64,000 bases of DNA. Source: Archangium_A sp035910535 (GTDB lineage: Bacteria; Myxococcota; Myxococcia; Myxococcales; Myxococcaceae). Location of the stretch: assembly GCA_035910535.1 (NCBI GenBank), contig JAMHXF010000034.1, positions 8,404-72,403 of the forward strand, read 5' to 3'. The notes beneath the pieces are model-generated. The model ran no database searches. It was not told where the DNA came from and saw only the letters and a list, made by a program, of their open reading frames with translations. Position 1 is the stretch's first letter. Every line of letters begins with the position of its first letter. The translations under genes were made by a program, and so were the position numbers. Of this stretch, positions 35,989 through 44,044 are shown one piece after another.

Positions 35989-36780
35989 ATGACCAGCGTG
36001 TTCAACCCGAAGCTGTATGCGGGCAAGACGGTGTTCGTCACCGGCGGCTCGAGTGGCATCAACCTGCGCATCGCTGAAGCGTTCGGCGAGCACGGGGCGA
36101 AGGTCGCCATCAACGGTCGCAAGCTCGAGAAGCTCGAGGCTGCCGTGGCATCGCTGCGCGCCAAAGGCATCACCGCCGAAGGCTACGCCGCCGACGTGCG
36201 TGACTACGCCGCCGTCGAGAGCGCCGTCGAAGCTGCCGTGAAGGCGCTGGGCCCCATCGACGTGCTGGTGTGTGGCGCCGCGGGCAACTTCCCCGCGCCC
36301 GTCGCCATGATGTCGAGCAACGGCTTCAAGGCGGTGCTGGACATCGACGTGCTCGGCACGTTCAACGCGTGCCGCGCGGCGTTCGAGCGCCTGGTGAAGC
36401 CGGGCGCGAGCGTCATCGCCATCTCCGCTCCGCAAGCGCAGGTCGCGTACCCGATGCAGGCGCACGTCTGCGCGGCGAAGGCGGGCGTCGACATGCTGGT
36501 GAAGACGCTGGCCATGGAATGGGGGCCGGCCGGTGTGCGCGTGATGTCGATCTGGCCGGGGCCCATCGCCGGGACTGAAGGCATGGACCGCCTCGCGGGT
36601 GACGCAGAGTCGAAGAAGAAGATTGAGCAGATGCTGCCGCTGCAGCGCTTCGGCACGCGCGATGAGGTCGCGCAGCTCGCGTTGTTCCTCGCGTCACCGG
36701 CGGCGTCGTACATCACCGGTAGCGTGCATTCGGCCGACGGCGGCATGGCGCTGCTCGGCGGTCATCTGCTCAGCCTCTGA
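35989..36780 (+). CDS. SDR oxidoreductase, 2,4-dienoyl-CoA reductase-like
   Basis: 263 aa. The NADP-binding Rossmann motif is FVTGGSSGINLRIAEAFG (TGxxxGI). The usual YxxxK pair is absent: the position reads VCAAK, in the context AHVCAAKAGVDMLVKTLAME, as in DECR-type 2,4-dienoyl-CoA reductases, which also have the WPGPIAGTEGMDRL phrase seen here. It is likely to reduce 2,4-dienoyl-CoA during degradation of unsaturated fatty acids. It sits between a TetR regulator and an alpha/beta hydrolase, overlapping the latter by 1 nt (TGATG). Confidence 0.85.
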   Translation: MTSVFNPKLYAGKTVFVTGGSSGINLRIAEAFGEHGAKVAINGRKLEKLEAAVASLRAKGITAEGYAADVRDYAAVESAVEAAVKALGPIDVLVCGAAGNFPAPVAMMSSNGFKAVLDIDVLGTFNACRAAFERLVKPGASVIAISAPQAQVAYPMQAHVCAAKAGVDMLVKTLAMEWGPAGVRVMSIWPGPIAGTEGMDRLAGDAESKKKIEQMLPLQRFGTRDEVAQLALFLASPAASYITGSVHSADGGMALLGGHLLSL

Positions 36781-37688
36781 TGCACTGGCTCGACCGACTC
36801 TCGCTGCGCGTGTTGCGGCGTGCGTCGATTTTTCAAGACGGCTGGGGCGACGTGCTGCCCTTCGAAGCGCGCGGTCGCGAAGCCCATACCGTGCGGCCGG
36901 CGAGCTCGTTGTCATTCACGTGGCTACCGCCGCGTCGAGAACGCGGCCTCACGATTCAAGACGGCACGGCGCCCAGCCCCGTCGGAGATCTGCCGTCGAA
37001 CATTGCCACCATGCACGTTCGTCGCGTGTTGACGCCGCGACCTGCGAAGCGCCGCGTCGTGGTGCCGCCGTCGTGGGGCGAAGGTGGCTACGGCCCGCGC
37101 ATGTGGCTCGTCGGTGCGTTGGTGGCGCAGGGGCTCGAGCCGTGGTTGTTGGAGGGCGCGTACTTCGGTGCGCGCGCCGCGCCGCTCACGCGCGTCGAAG
37201 ACTTTCTGCGCATGGGCCTCGCGCACATCGATGAAGCGCGCTCGCTGTTGCAGACGCACGCCGACGAAGGCACGCCGACCGGGCTGGCTGGCTACAGCAT
37301 GGCCGGCCAGCTGGGCTCGATCGCCGCCGCGACGATGCCCTTCGAGGTGCCCGTCGTCGCGATGGCGGCGCCGCCGTCGGCTGACGTGGTCTTCGTCGAA
37401 GGGCCGCTCTCGGCGCAGCTGCGTTGGGAAAGGCTGGGCGGAGACGCGCGCGTGAAGGTGCCCGACGTGATGCGGCGCGTGTCGCTGCTCGACGCGCCGC
37501 CGCCGAGGTCGCCACGACGCGCGGTGGTCATCAACTCGGGTGACGGCATCGTGAACCCCGAGGCGACCGCGCGCATCGCGGCGCACTGGGGCGTGGAGCC
37601 GGTGAAGCTCGCCACGGGCCACCTCGGCGCGTACGCGTTGGAGCGCCGTGCCTTGCAGCAGGTCATCGCGCAGACGCTCGCGCACTGA
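36780..37688 (+). CDS. Alpha/beta hydrolase (ABHD18/DUF2048-like)
   Basis: 302 aa. VVVPPSWGEGGYGPRMWLV contains an oxyanion-type strand-loop. EPWLLEGAYFGARAA and VEDFLRMGLAHIDEARSLL resemble the ABHD18 family, in which a 'YYG' loop and a conserved arginine helix occur. The nucleophile elbow is GYSMAGQLG (Ser about 165), and a C-terminal His in GHLGAYAL could complete the triad. The substrate is unknown; with the SDR it may act on acyl esters or thioesters. It is coupled to the SDR gene by a TGATG overlap. Confidence 0.75.
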   Translation: MHWLDRLSLRVLRRASIFQDGWGDVLPFEARGREAHTVRPASSLSFTWLPPRRERGLTIQDGTAPSPVGDLPSNIATMHVRRVLTPRPAKRRVVVPPSWGEGGYGPRMWLVGALVAQGLEPWLLEGAYFGARAAPLTRVEDFLRMGLAHIDEARSLLQTHADEGTPTGLAGYSMAGQLGSIAAATMPFEVPVVAMAAPPSADVVFVEGPLSAQLRWERLGGDARVKVPDVMRRVSLLDAPPPRSPRRAVVINSGDGIVNPEATARIAAHWGVEPVKLATGHLGAYALERRALQQVIAQTLAH

Positions 37689-37690
37689 CA

Positions 37691-37732
37691 GCCCGAGGCG
37701 CCTCGAGCTGGAGACAGAAGGCCCGAGGCGCC
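37691..37732. repeat. 12-bp direct repeat with internal palindrome
   Basis: GCCCGAGGCGCC occurs at 37691-37702 and again at 37721-37732. The first copy is part of the perfect palindrome CGAGGCGCCTCG (37694-37705). It lies just after the hydrolase stop and might act as a terminator stem, but there is no T tract. Confidence 0.35.
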
Positions 37733-37776
37733 CACCGCGCAGAAGACGATGTTTCTGCGGCGTGAAGCCACGCGCA

Positions 37777-37805
37777 GTCACACAAGCGTCACACAGTTGT
37801 AACCA
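37777..37805 (+). promoter_or_regulatory. Putative Pho box (three 7-bp direct repeats, 11-bp period)
   Basis: GTCACAC at 37777 and 37788 and GTAACCA at 37799 form direct repeats of 7 bp separated by 4 bp, the spacing of PhoB-binding Pho boxes (consensus half site near CTGTCAC). The block ends 33 nt before the DUF47 start of the phosphate transporter operon. Function is inferred from spacing and neighbour genes; no -10 element is obvious. Confidence 0.6.
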
Positions 37806-37838
37806 GCGCTCGGCGGCCGGTCTGCAATCTGCCGCGCC

Positions 37839-38477
37839 ATGAGCGTTCTCCAGGGCTTCATCCGCTTTCTGCTCCCCCGCGAAGACCATTGGTACGACAT
37901 GCTCGAAGAGCTCGGCCGCCTCGGCCACGAAGCCTCGAAGGCGCTGTCGACCTTCAAAGACCAACCCGCCTCGAAGGTGCGTGAGACGGTTCAAGCCATC
38001 GAGCACCGCGCCGACGACGTGGTGCGCCGCATGGAAGACGCGCTCGCGCGAACCTTCGTCACGCCGCTCGACCGCGAAGACCTGCATCGCCTCACGTCGG
38101 AGCTCGACGACATCGTCGACCTCTGCAACCTCTCGGCGCGCGCCTTCAACCTCTACCACCTCGAGAAGCCCACGCCCGCGATGGAGCAGCTGATGGACAA
38201 GCTCGAAGCCGGCACCGCGATTCTCGCCGAAGAAATTCCGAACCTGCGCAAGCACCAGTACCAGAACCTCCTCGAGGGCGGCCGTCGCGTGCGCACGCTC
38301 GAGAAAGAGGCCGACGCCATCTACCGGCAGGCGATTTCACAGCTCTTCTCGGAGTCACACCCCGACTTCCGCGAAATGCTGCGCCAGAAAGAGGCGCTCG
38401 ATGACCTCGAGGCCGCCGTCGACTACTGCGACAACGTGGCCGACCTCCTTTCGAACCTCGCCGTGAAGCATGGTTAG
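37839..38477 (+). CDS. DUF47 (PhoU-like) PiT accessory protein
   Basis: 212 aa of mostly helix, with MSVLQGFIRFLLPREDHWYD and HRADDVVRRMEDALARTFVT typical of DUF47/PhoU-like proteins that pair with PiT transporters. It has no signal or transmembrane segment. It probably modulates the phosphate transporter whose gene overlaps it by 8 nt. It is preceded by a Pho-box-like element at 37777. Confidence 0.92.
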   Translation: MSVLQGFIRFLLPREDHWYDMLEELGRLGHEASKALSTFKDQPASKVRETVQAIEHRADDVVRRMEDALARTFVTPLDREDLHRLTSELDDIVDLCNLSARAFNLYHLEKPTPAMEQLMDKLEAGTAILAEEIPNLRKHQYQNLLEGGRRVRTLEKEADAIYRQAISQLFSESHPDFREMLRQKEALDDLEAAVDYCDNVADLLSNLAVKHG

Positions 38478-39675
38478 CCTCCTGATTGCGGTGGTCGTGA
38501 TGGCCATCGTGTTCGACTACATCAACGGCTTTCACGACGCGGCGAACGCCATCGCCACCGTGGTGTCGACGGGCGTGTTGCCCATTCGTACCGCCGTGTT
38601 TCTCGCCGGCATCCTGAACTTCATCGGCGCAGTCACCGGCACGGCGGTCGCCAAGACCATCGCGTCGGGCTTCGCAGACCCGGCCAACGTGACGCAGGCG
38701 GTGGTGTTGGCGGCGCTGCTCGGCGCGTCGGCTTGGAACCTCATTACCTGGTGGTTCGGCATTCCCTCCAGCAGCTCGCACGCGCTCGTCGGAGGGCTCG
38801 CCGGCGCGGTCGTCGCGCACGCGGGGCTCGACGCGTTCAAGTGGGGCGCGCTGGTGCAGAAGGTGCTCGTGCCGCTCGTGGCGTCTCCCACCATCGGCTT
38901 CATCGTGGCGTTCTTCACCATGGTGGGCCTGGTGTGGATCGCGCGCGGCTCGTGGAGCAAGCCGGTGTTGGCGGCGCTCGGCCTCATCATTCTTTCGACC
39001 TTCGGCTGGGCCGCGTGGAACTCGGAGGAGCTCTCGGCAGCGTTCGCCACCAGCAGCCTCGAGACGCGCGTCGTGCTCGGCCTGGGCGTGTGTTTTCTCA
39101 TCGGCGTGCCGGTGCTCTACGGCGCGCGACCGAACGTGGTGCAGACGCACTCCCGAAGGCTGCAGTTGTTGTCGGCCGGCATGATGGCCTTCGGGCACGG
39201 CAGCAACGACGCGCAGAAGTCGATGGGCATCATCACGCTTGCGCTCGTGGCCTTCGTCGCCAACGGTCACGCCGTGCCGGGGTGGATGCCGCACTGGGCG
39301 CTGCCCGTCGACGGCAACGTGCCCACGTGGGTGATCCTCGCGTGCGCGGCGGCCATCGCGCTCGGTACGGCGGCCGGTGGTACGCGCATCATCAAGACGA
39401 TGGGCACGAAGATCATCCGCATCACGCCGCTGCAGGGCTTCGCGGCTGAAACCGCAGGCGCGCTCACGATTCTCGGCGCGAGCCACCTCGGTATTCCGGT
39501 GTCGACCACGCACGTCATCAACGCCGCCATCATGGGCGTGGGCGCGTCGAAGCGAATGTCGGCCGTGCGCTGGGGTGTCGCGGGCAACATTCTCATCGCG
39601 TGGGTGGTGACGTTGCCGTTCTCTGCAGGCCTCGCGTGGCTGTCGATGAAGGCGCTCGCGGCGTTCGGCGCCTGA
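38470..39675 (+). CDS. Inorganic phosphate transporter, PiT family
   Basis: 401 aa with about ten membrane segments. The N-terminal PiT signature is DYINGFHDAANAIATVVSTG, close to the GANDVANA motif, and it is repeated in the second half as FGHGSNDAQKSMGIITLA. GIPSSSSHALVGGLAGAV and LGIPVSTTHVINAAIMGVG are also conserved. It is a low-affinity phosphate:cation symporter in the inner membrane. It is translationally coupled to the DUF47 gene and probably co-regulated through the Pho-box-like repeats. Confidence 0.94.
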   Translation: MVSLLIAVVVMAIVFDYINGFHDAANAIATVVSTGVLPIRTAVFLAGILNFIGAVTGTAVAKTIASGFADPANVTQAVVLAALLGASAWNLITWWFGIPSSSSHALVGGLAGAVVAHAGLDAFKWGALVQKVLVPLVASPTIGFIVAFFTMVGLVWIARGSWSKPVLAALGLIILSTFGWAAWNSEELSAAFATSSLETRVVLGLGVCFLIGVPVLYGARPNVVQTHSRRLQLLSAGMMAFGHGSNDAQKSMGIITLALVAFVANGHAVPGWMPHWALPVDGNVPTWVILACAAAIALGTAAGGTRIIKTMGTKIIRITPLQGFAAETAGALTILGASHLGIPVSTTHVINAAIMGVGASKRMSAVRWGVAGNILIAWVVTLPFSAGLAWLSMKALAAFGA

Positions 39676-39750
39676 CCCACGGAGGTCGCACACAGTCGCA
39701 TCGGGCTTCTCCCGAGTGCGCGCGGGCGCGTCGCGGAGTGAGCTTCGGGA

Positions 39751-40149
39751 ATGTCCACGTCAGCCCGGCCGTACGTCGACGATCTCGGAGGCGGTGTCGC
39801 AGCGCTGCACTTCCCCGAAGTGCAGCACGTCACGGCAGAACGGAGCGCGCCGCTGGTCGAGCCGCTCACGAAGATCTCACGCACGGGCCCGCTGGCCATC
39901 GTCGCGGTGCCACCCGAAGCGCTGCGCATGGTCGAGCCGTCGATGGTCTCGTTCTGGGTCACGAACTTCACCAGAGGCGACATCGAGGTGAACGCCATCG
40001 CCGTGGTCTCGAAGTCGATCGCGGTGCGCGTGGCGCTCGCAGGGCTCGGCGCGGCGATGAAGCTGCGCCAGAAGCCCATCGTCTTCTCGACGTTCCGCGA
40101 CCTCGAGACAGCCATCGGCTGGGCGAGAGATCGCCGCGTGCGCGGCTGA
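39751..40149 (+). CDS. STAS/SEC14-like small protein
   Basis: 132 aa from MSTSARPYVDDLGGGVAALH. The order beta-alpha with VQHVTAERSAPLVEPLTKIS, LAIVAVPPEALRMVEPSM, EVNAIAVVSKSIAVRVA and FSTFRDLETAIGWARDRR resembles the STAS/SEC14-like domain common in myxobacteria, a non-enzymatic regulator or lipid-binding fold. It is a single gene 75 nt after the PiT gene and converges on xdhB (3 nt). Confidence 0.65.
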   Translation: MSTSARPYVDDLGGGVAALHFPEVQHVTAERSAPLVEPLTKISRTGPLAIVAVPPEALRMVEPSMVSFWVTNFTRGDIEVNAIAVVSKSIAVRVALAGLGAAMKLRQKPIVFSTFRDLETAIGWARDRRVRG

Positions 40150-40152
40150 ACG

Positions 40153-42519
40153 CTACGGCTGGCGCTGCGCCACGACGGCGAACAACAACGCTTCGGGCGT
40201 GCACGGCATCTGCAACTTCACTTCACGGCCCTGCGGCCCGAACGCCGCGACCGCGTCACGCAGCGACGCAACGACGGCGAGCGCCAACATCAGCGGCGGC
40301 TCACCGACGGCCTTGCTGCCGTGAATCACGTCGCTCTGCGCGGCGTTCTCGAGGAGCGACACGCGGAAGTCGAGCGGCGCGTCTCCGAACGCGGGGATCT
40401 TGTAGGTGTCGGGCGAGTGCGTGCGCAGGTAGCCCTTGTCGTCGAAGCGCAGCTCTTCGCTCGTGAGCCAGCCGACGCCCTGAATGAAGCCGCCTTCGAT
40501 TTGCCCCCGGTCGATGGTGGGCACCAGCGAGTTGCCGACGTCGTGAAGAATGTCGATGCGGCGCATGCGGTGCTCACCCGTCAAGCCGCTGAGCTCGACC
40601 TCGCTCACCGCCGCGCCGTACGCGAAGTAGTGAAACGGTTTTCCGCGCCCGGTGGCCTTGTCGTACGAGATGTCGGGCGTTCGGTAGAAGCCCGTCGCCG
40701 ACATCGAGACCTGCGCGAAGTACGCCTCGCCGGTGACCTTCTCGAACGGCAACGCGAGCTCGGGTCGCGACGCGAGGAACACGCGGCCGCCCGCAAACAG
40801 AATGTCGTTCGCGCTCTCTGCGGGCACGCCGAGCAGCCGCGCGGCGACCGGGCGAAGGCGCTCACGCAGCGTCTCGCACGCGTGCTTCACGGCCTGACCG
40901 TTCAAGTCTGAACCTGACGACGCCGCCGTCGCCGACGTGTTGGGCACCTTGTCGGTCGCGGTGTTCATCACGCGAATGCGCTCCGCGGTGAGCCCCAGCT
41001 CGTGCGCGCAGATGGCGAGCATCTTGGTGTGCAGGCCCTGGCCCATTTCCGTGCCGCCGTGGTTCAGCTGCAGCGAGCCATCGGCGTACAGCACGATGAA
41101 CGCGCCGGCCTGATTCAGGAACGACGTCGTGAAGCTGATGCCGAACTTCACTGGCGTCAGCGCGAGGCCCCGCTTCACGTGGCGGCTCGTCGCGTTGAAG
41201 GCGTCGATCTGCCCGCGGCGCCTCGCATAGTCCGACGACGCGAGCAGCTCGTCGAAGATGCGCGGCAGGCGGTTGTCCTTCACCTCCTGGTAGTACGGCG
41301 TGAGGTTGCGCGGCGCGGCGCCGTAGAAGTTCTTGCGCCGCACCTCGACGGGGTCGAGGCCCGTGCGCTCGCAGAAGCGGCTGATGATGTCTTCGATGAC
41401 GGCCATGCCCTGCGGCCCACCGAAGCCACGGAACGCGGTGTTCGACGGCAGGTTGGTCTTCGCGGCGCGGCCCACCAACTTCACGTTGGGCAGGAAGTAG
41501 CCGTTGTCTGAATGAAACAACGCACGGTCGGTGATGGCGCGCGTCAAGTCGTTGCTGAAGCCGCCGTTGCTGAAGAGCTGCGCGTCGAGCCCGACGAGGG
41601 TGCCGTCTTTCGAGAAGCCGACGTCGAAGCGGGTCAAGAACGGGTGGCGCTTGCCGGTCCACAACATGTCCTGGTCGCGGTTGAGCCAGACCTTCACGGG
41701 CCGCCCGGTCTTCAGCGCCGCGAGCGACGCGATGGCGGCGTAGTTCGCAGACTGCGTCTCTTTGCCTCCGAAGCCGCCGCCCATGCGCGGCACCTCGACG
41801 ACGATCTGGTGCCGGTGCCAATCGAGCACGTGCGAGACGATGGCCTGCACTTCGCTCGGGTGCTGCGTCGAGCAGTACAACTTGAGCGCGCTGCCTTCTT
41901 CCGGCACGGCGAGCGTGACGTGCGTCTCGAGATAGAAATGGTCCTGACCGCCGGTGACCGTTTCTCCTTGAAACCTCACGTCAGCGTTGGCGAGCGCCGT
42001 CTCAGGCTCTCCGCGCCGCATGGTGTGCGGGTCTGACAACCAGCTGCCTTTTTCAATCGCCTCTTCGATGGTGACGATGGCCGGCAGCACCTCGAGGTCG
42101 ACCTTCAACGCCGCCGCGCCCGCGCGACACGCTTCGTAGGTCTCGGCGACGATGACGGCGATGGCCTGCCCGAGGAAATGAACCTCGTGGCTGGCGAGCA
42201 GCTCTTCGTCGTGAATCACCGGACCGACGTTGTTGTGACCGGGAACGTCTTGCGCCGTGAGCACGGCATGCACACCCGGCACTGCGCGCGCCGCCGCCGT
42301 GTCGATGCCACGAATGCGCCCGCGCGCGTGCGTGGAGCCGACGACCTGCGCGACCAGCTGACCTGCAGGCGCGGGAAAGTCGTCGACGTACTTTGCTTCG
42401 CCGCTCGTGTGCCGAAGCCCGCTCTCGTGCAGCAGCGGCTGGTGCAGCGGCGTCAACGGCGTCTCGTCGGTGGGAATGACGGGGCTGTGTTTCTTCGTCG
42501 TCTTCTGCGTCTCAGCCAA
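40153..42519 (-). CDS. xdhB: Xanthine dehydrogenase, molybdopterin-binding subunit
   Basis: 788 aa with a TTG start at 42519 that lies inside the end of xdhA (8-nt overlap). It is the large subunit of xanthine dehydrogenase, oxidising hypoxanthine or xanthine at a Mo-cofactor. Family phrases include HTSGEAKYVDDFPAPAGQL, VPRMGGGFGGKETQSANYAA, NTAFRGFGGPQGM, NHGGTEMGQGLHTKM, then AVGEPPLMLALAV near the end. The Glu in KAVGEPPL is the catalytic position. Length matches the R. capsulatus XdhB type. No xdhC was seen nearby. Confidence 0.94.
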   Translation of the reverse strand: MAETQKTTKKHSPVIPTDETPLTPLHQPLLHESGLRHTSGEAKYVDDFPAPAGQLVAQVVGSTHARGRIRGIDTAAARAVPGVHAVLTAQDVPGHNNVGPVIHDEELLASHEVHFLGQAIAVIVAETYEACRAGAAALKVDLEVLPAIVTIEEAIEKGSWLSDPHTMRRGEPETALANADVRFQGETVTGGQDHFYLETHVTLAVPEEGSALKLYCSTQHPSEVQAIVSHVLDWHRHQIVVEVPRMGGGFGGKETQSANYAAIASLAALKTGRPVKVWLNRDQDMLWTGKRHPFLTRFDVGFSKDGTLVGLDAQLFSNGGFSNDLTRAITDRALFHSDNGYFLPNVKLVGRAAKTNLPSNTAFRGFGGPQGMAVIEDIISRFCERTGLDPVEVRRKNFYGAAPRNLTPYYQEVKDNRLPRIFDELLASSDYARRRGQIDAFNATSRHVKRGLALTPVKFGISFTTSFLNQAGAFIVLYADGSLQLNHGGTEMGQGLHTKMLAICAHELGLTAERIRVMNTATDKVPNTSATAASSGSDLNGQAVKHACETLRERLRPVAARLLGVPAESANDILFAGGRVFLASRPELALPFEKVTGEAYFAQVSMSATGFYRTPDISYDKATGRGKPFHYFAYGAAVSEVELSGLTGEHRMRRIDILHDVGNSLVPTIDRGQIEGGFIQGVGWLTSEELRFDDKGYLRTHSPDTYKIPAFGDAPLDFRVSLLENAAQSDVIHGSKAVGEPPLMLALAVVASLRDAVAAFGPQGREVKLQMPCTPEALLFAVVAQRQP

Positions 42520-43981
42520 GCGACACCTCCGCGGCGGTCTGAACGGTCGAGGCGTGACGACCCTTGAGTGCGGGCTGCTTCACGTCACGGGTTTCATCGA
42601 AGAAGCCACGAAGCAGGTTCGAGGCGACGAGCGAGCGGTACTGCGCGCTGCCACGGTGATCAGACATCGGCGTGAAGTCGGCGCTGATCAACTTCGCGGC
42701 GGCATCGACGTTCGCCTCCGTCCACGGCTTGCCGACCAACGCGGCTTCAGCAGCGCTCGCCCGCTTCGGAGTCGCCGCCATGCCGCCGTACGCGAGCCGC
42801 GCCGTCGTCACCACGCCGCTCGCGTCGGTGTCGACGAAGAACGAAGCCGACACGGTGGAGATGTCGAGCTCACGCCGCTTGCTGACCTTGTACGAGACCG
42901 CGCGCGCCGACGCAGACACGGCCGGCACCTCGAGCGCCGCGAGAATTTCGCCTGCTGCGAGCGCCGTCTTCCGGTAGCCGACGAAGAACTGCTCGAGCGG
43001 CACCTTTCGCTCACCAGCGCGCCCACGAATCACGGCGACGGCGTCGTGCGCGATGAACGCAGGCGGCAAGTCGCCGATGGGCGATGCCGTGCAGAGATTC
43101 CCGCCGATGGTGCCTCGGTGCTTGATCTGCCGCGCCGCGAAGTAGCGCGTCATGCGGTGAATCGAAGGGAAGCGCGCGGCCGTGAACGACTCCAATTCGG
43201 AAACCGTCGTGCCGCTGCCGAAGCGCACCACGCCATCGCGCTCGGAGATGCCCTTCAAGTCGCGCAAGCCCTCGAGCGAGACGAGCCGGGGAATGGTGAC
43301 GAACTTCTTCGTCACTTCGAGTGACAGGTCGGTGCCGCCCACCACGAAGCGCGCGTCGGGGTGTGCGTCGAGCTCGTTCCACAGCGCGTCGAACGTGGTG
43401 GGCGTGGCGAAGCGCTGCGAGTTGGCCTCGTACGAGAGCGCCATCGACTCAGGCGCGCGCGTCTGGAGCTGCTCGCTGAACCTGTCTTTCGGGCACGTGC
43501 CTGCGACGGCTTCTGCGGCGTCACGAATGGGTCGATAGCCCGTGCAGCGACACAGGTTGCCGCACAGCTGATCATCGAGCTTCCACGGCGCGTCGAGATC
43601 TTCGCGGTACGTCGCCTCGAACATCGACATCACGATGCCCGGCGTGCAGTAACCGCACTGACTGCCGAGCGCCTTCGCCATCGCCACCTGCGCGGGGTGG
43701 TACGCGTCACCCTGCTTCAGCGCTTCAACGGTGATGACGTGCTTGCCCTGCAGCATCGGCAACAAGACGAGGCATGAGTTGATGCTGCGCCACTCCGGTG
43801 CTCCGTCGGCACCGAGCTCCGCGACCGCGACCGAGCACGCGCCACAGTCACCTTCGGCGCAGCCTTCTTTGGTGCCGGTCAGGTTTCGCCGGTCACGCAG
43901 GTAGCGCAACAGCGTGGTGGTGGGGCTGAGGTCTCGCTCTTCGACCCAGATGCCGTTCAGGTTGAAACGGAGCTGATTCAT
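42512..43981 (-). CDS. xdhA: Xanthine dehydrogenase, Fe-S/FAD subunit
   Basis: 489 aa from MNQLRFNLNGIWVEERDLSP; the longer upstream frame is antisense to the DNA ligase gene. An N-terminal 2Fe-2S domain has KEGCAEGDCGACSVAVAE, and the second cluster uses SQCGYCTPGIVMSMFEA and NLCRCTGYRPIRDAAEA. The FAD-binding part (about 190-370) has FVVGGTDLSLEV and GTIGGNLCTASPIGDLPPA, and CO_dh_flav_C ends the protein. It passes electrons from the Mo site to NAD+. It overlaps xdhB by 8 nt and faces away from the ligase gene at 44045. Confidence 0.95.
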   Translation of the reverse strand: MNQLRFNLNGIWVEERDLSPTTTLLRYLRDRRNLTGTKEGCAEGDCGACSVAVAELGADGAPEWRSINSCLVLLPMLQGKHVITVEALKQGDAYHPAQVAMAKALGSQCGYCTPGIVMSMFEATYREDLDAPWKLDDQLCGNLCRCTGYRPIRDAAEAVAGTCPKDRFSEQLQTRAPESMALSYEANSQRFATPTTFDALWNELDAHPDARFVVGGTDLSLEVTKKFVTIPRLVSLEGLRDLKGISERDGVVRFGSGTTVSELESFTAARFPSIHRMTRYFAARQIKHRGTIGGNLCTASPIGDLPPAFIAHDAVAVIRGRAGERKVPLEQFFVGYRKTALAAGEILAALEVPAVSASARAVSYKVSKRRELDISTVSASFFVDTDASGVVTTARLAYGGMAATPKRASAAEAALVGKPWTEANVDAAAKLISADFTPMSDHRGSAQYRSLVASNLLRGFFDETRDVKQPALKGRHASTVQTAAEVSLG

Positions 43982-44044
43982 TCGCGCTGCTTCTACCACC
44001 GTGCACCGTGGCCTCGGCGCGTCTTCGTCGGTAGATCGTCTGCC

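Noticed and set aside
37691..37732. CGAGGCGCCTCG palindrome as an intrinsic terminator
   Set aside because: No T-rich tail follows, and the stem has no loop.
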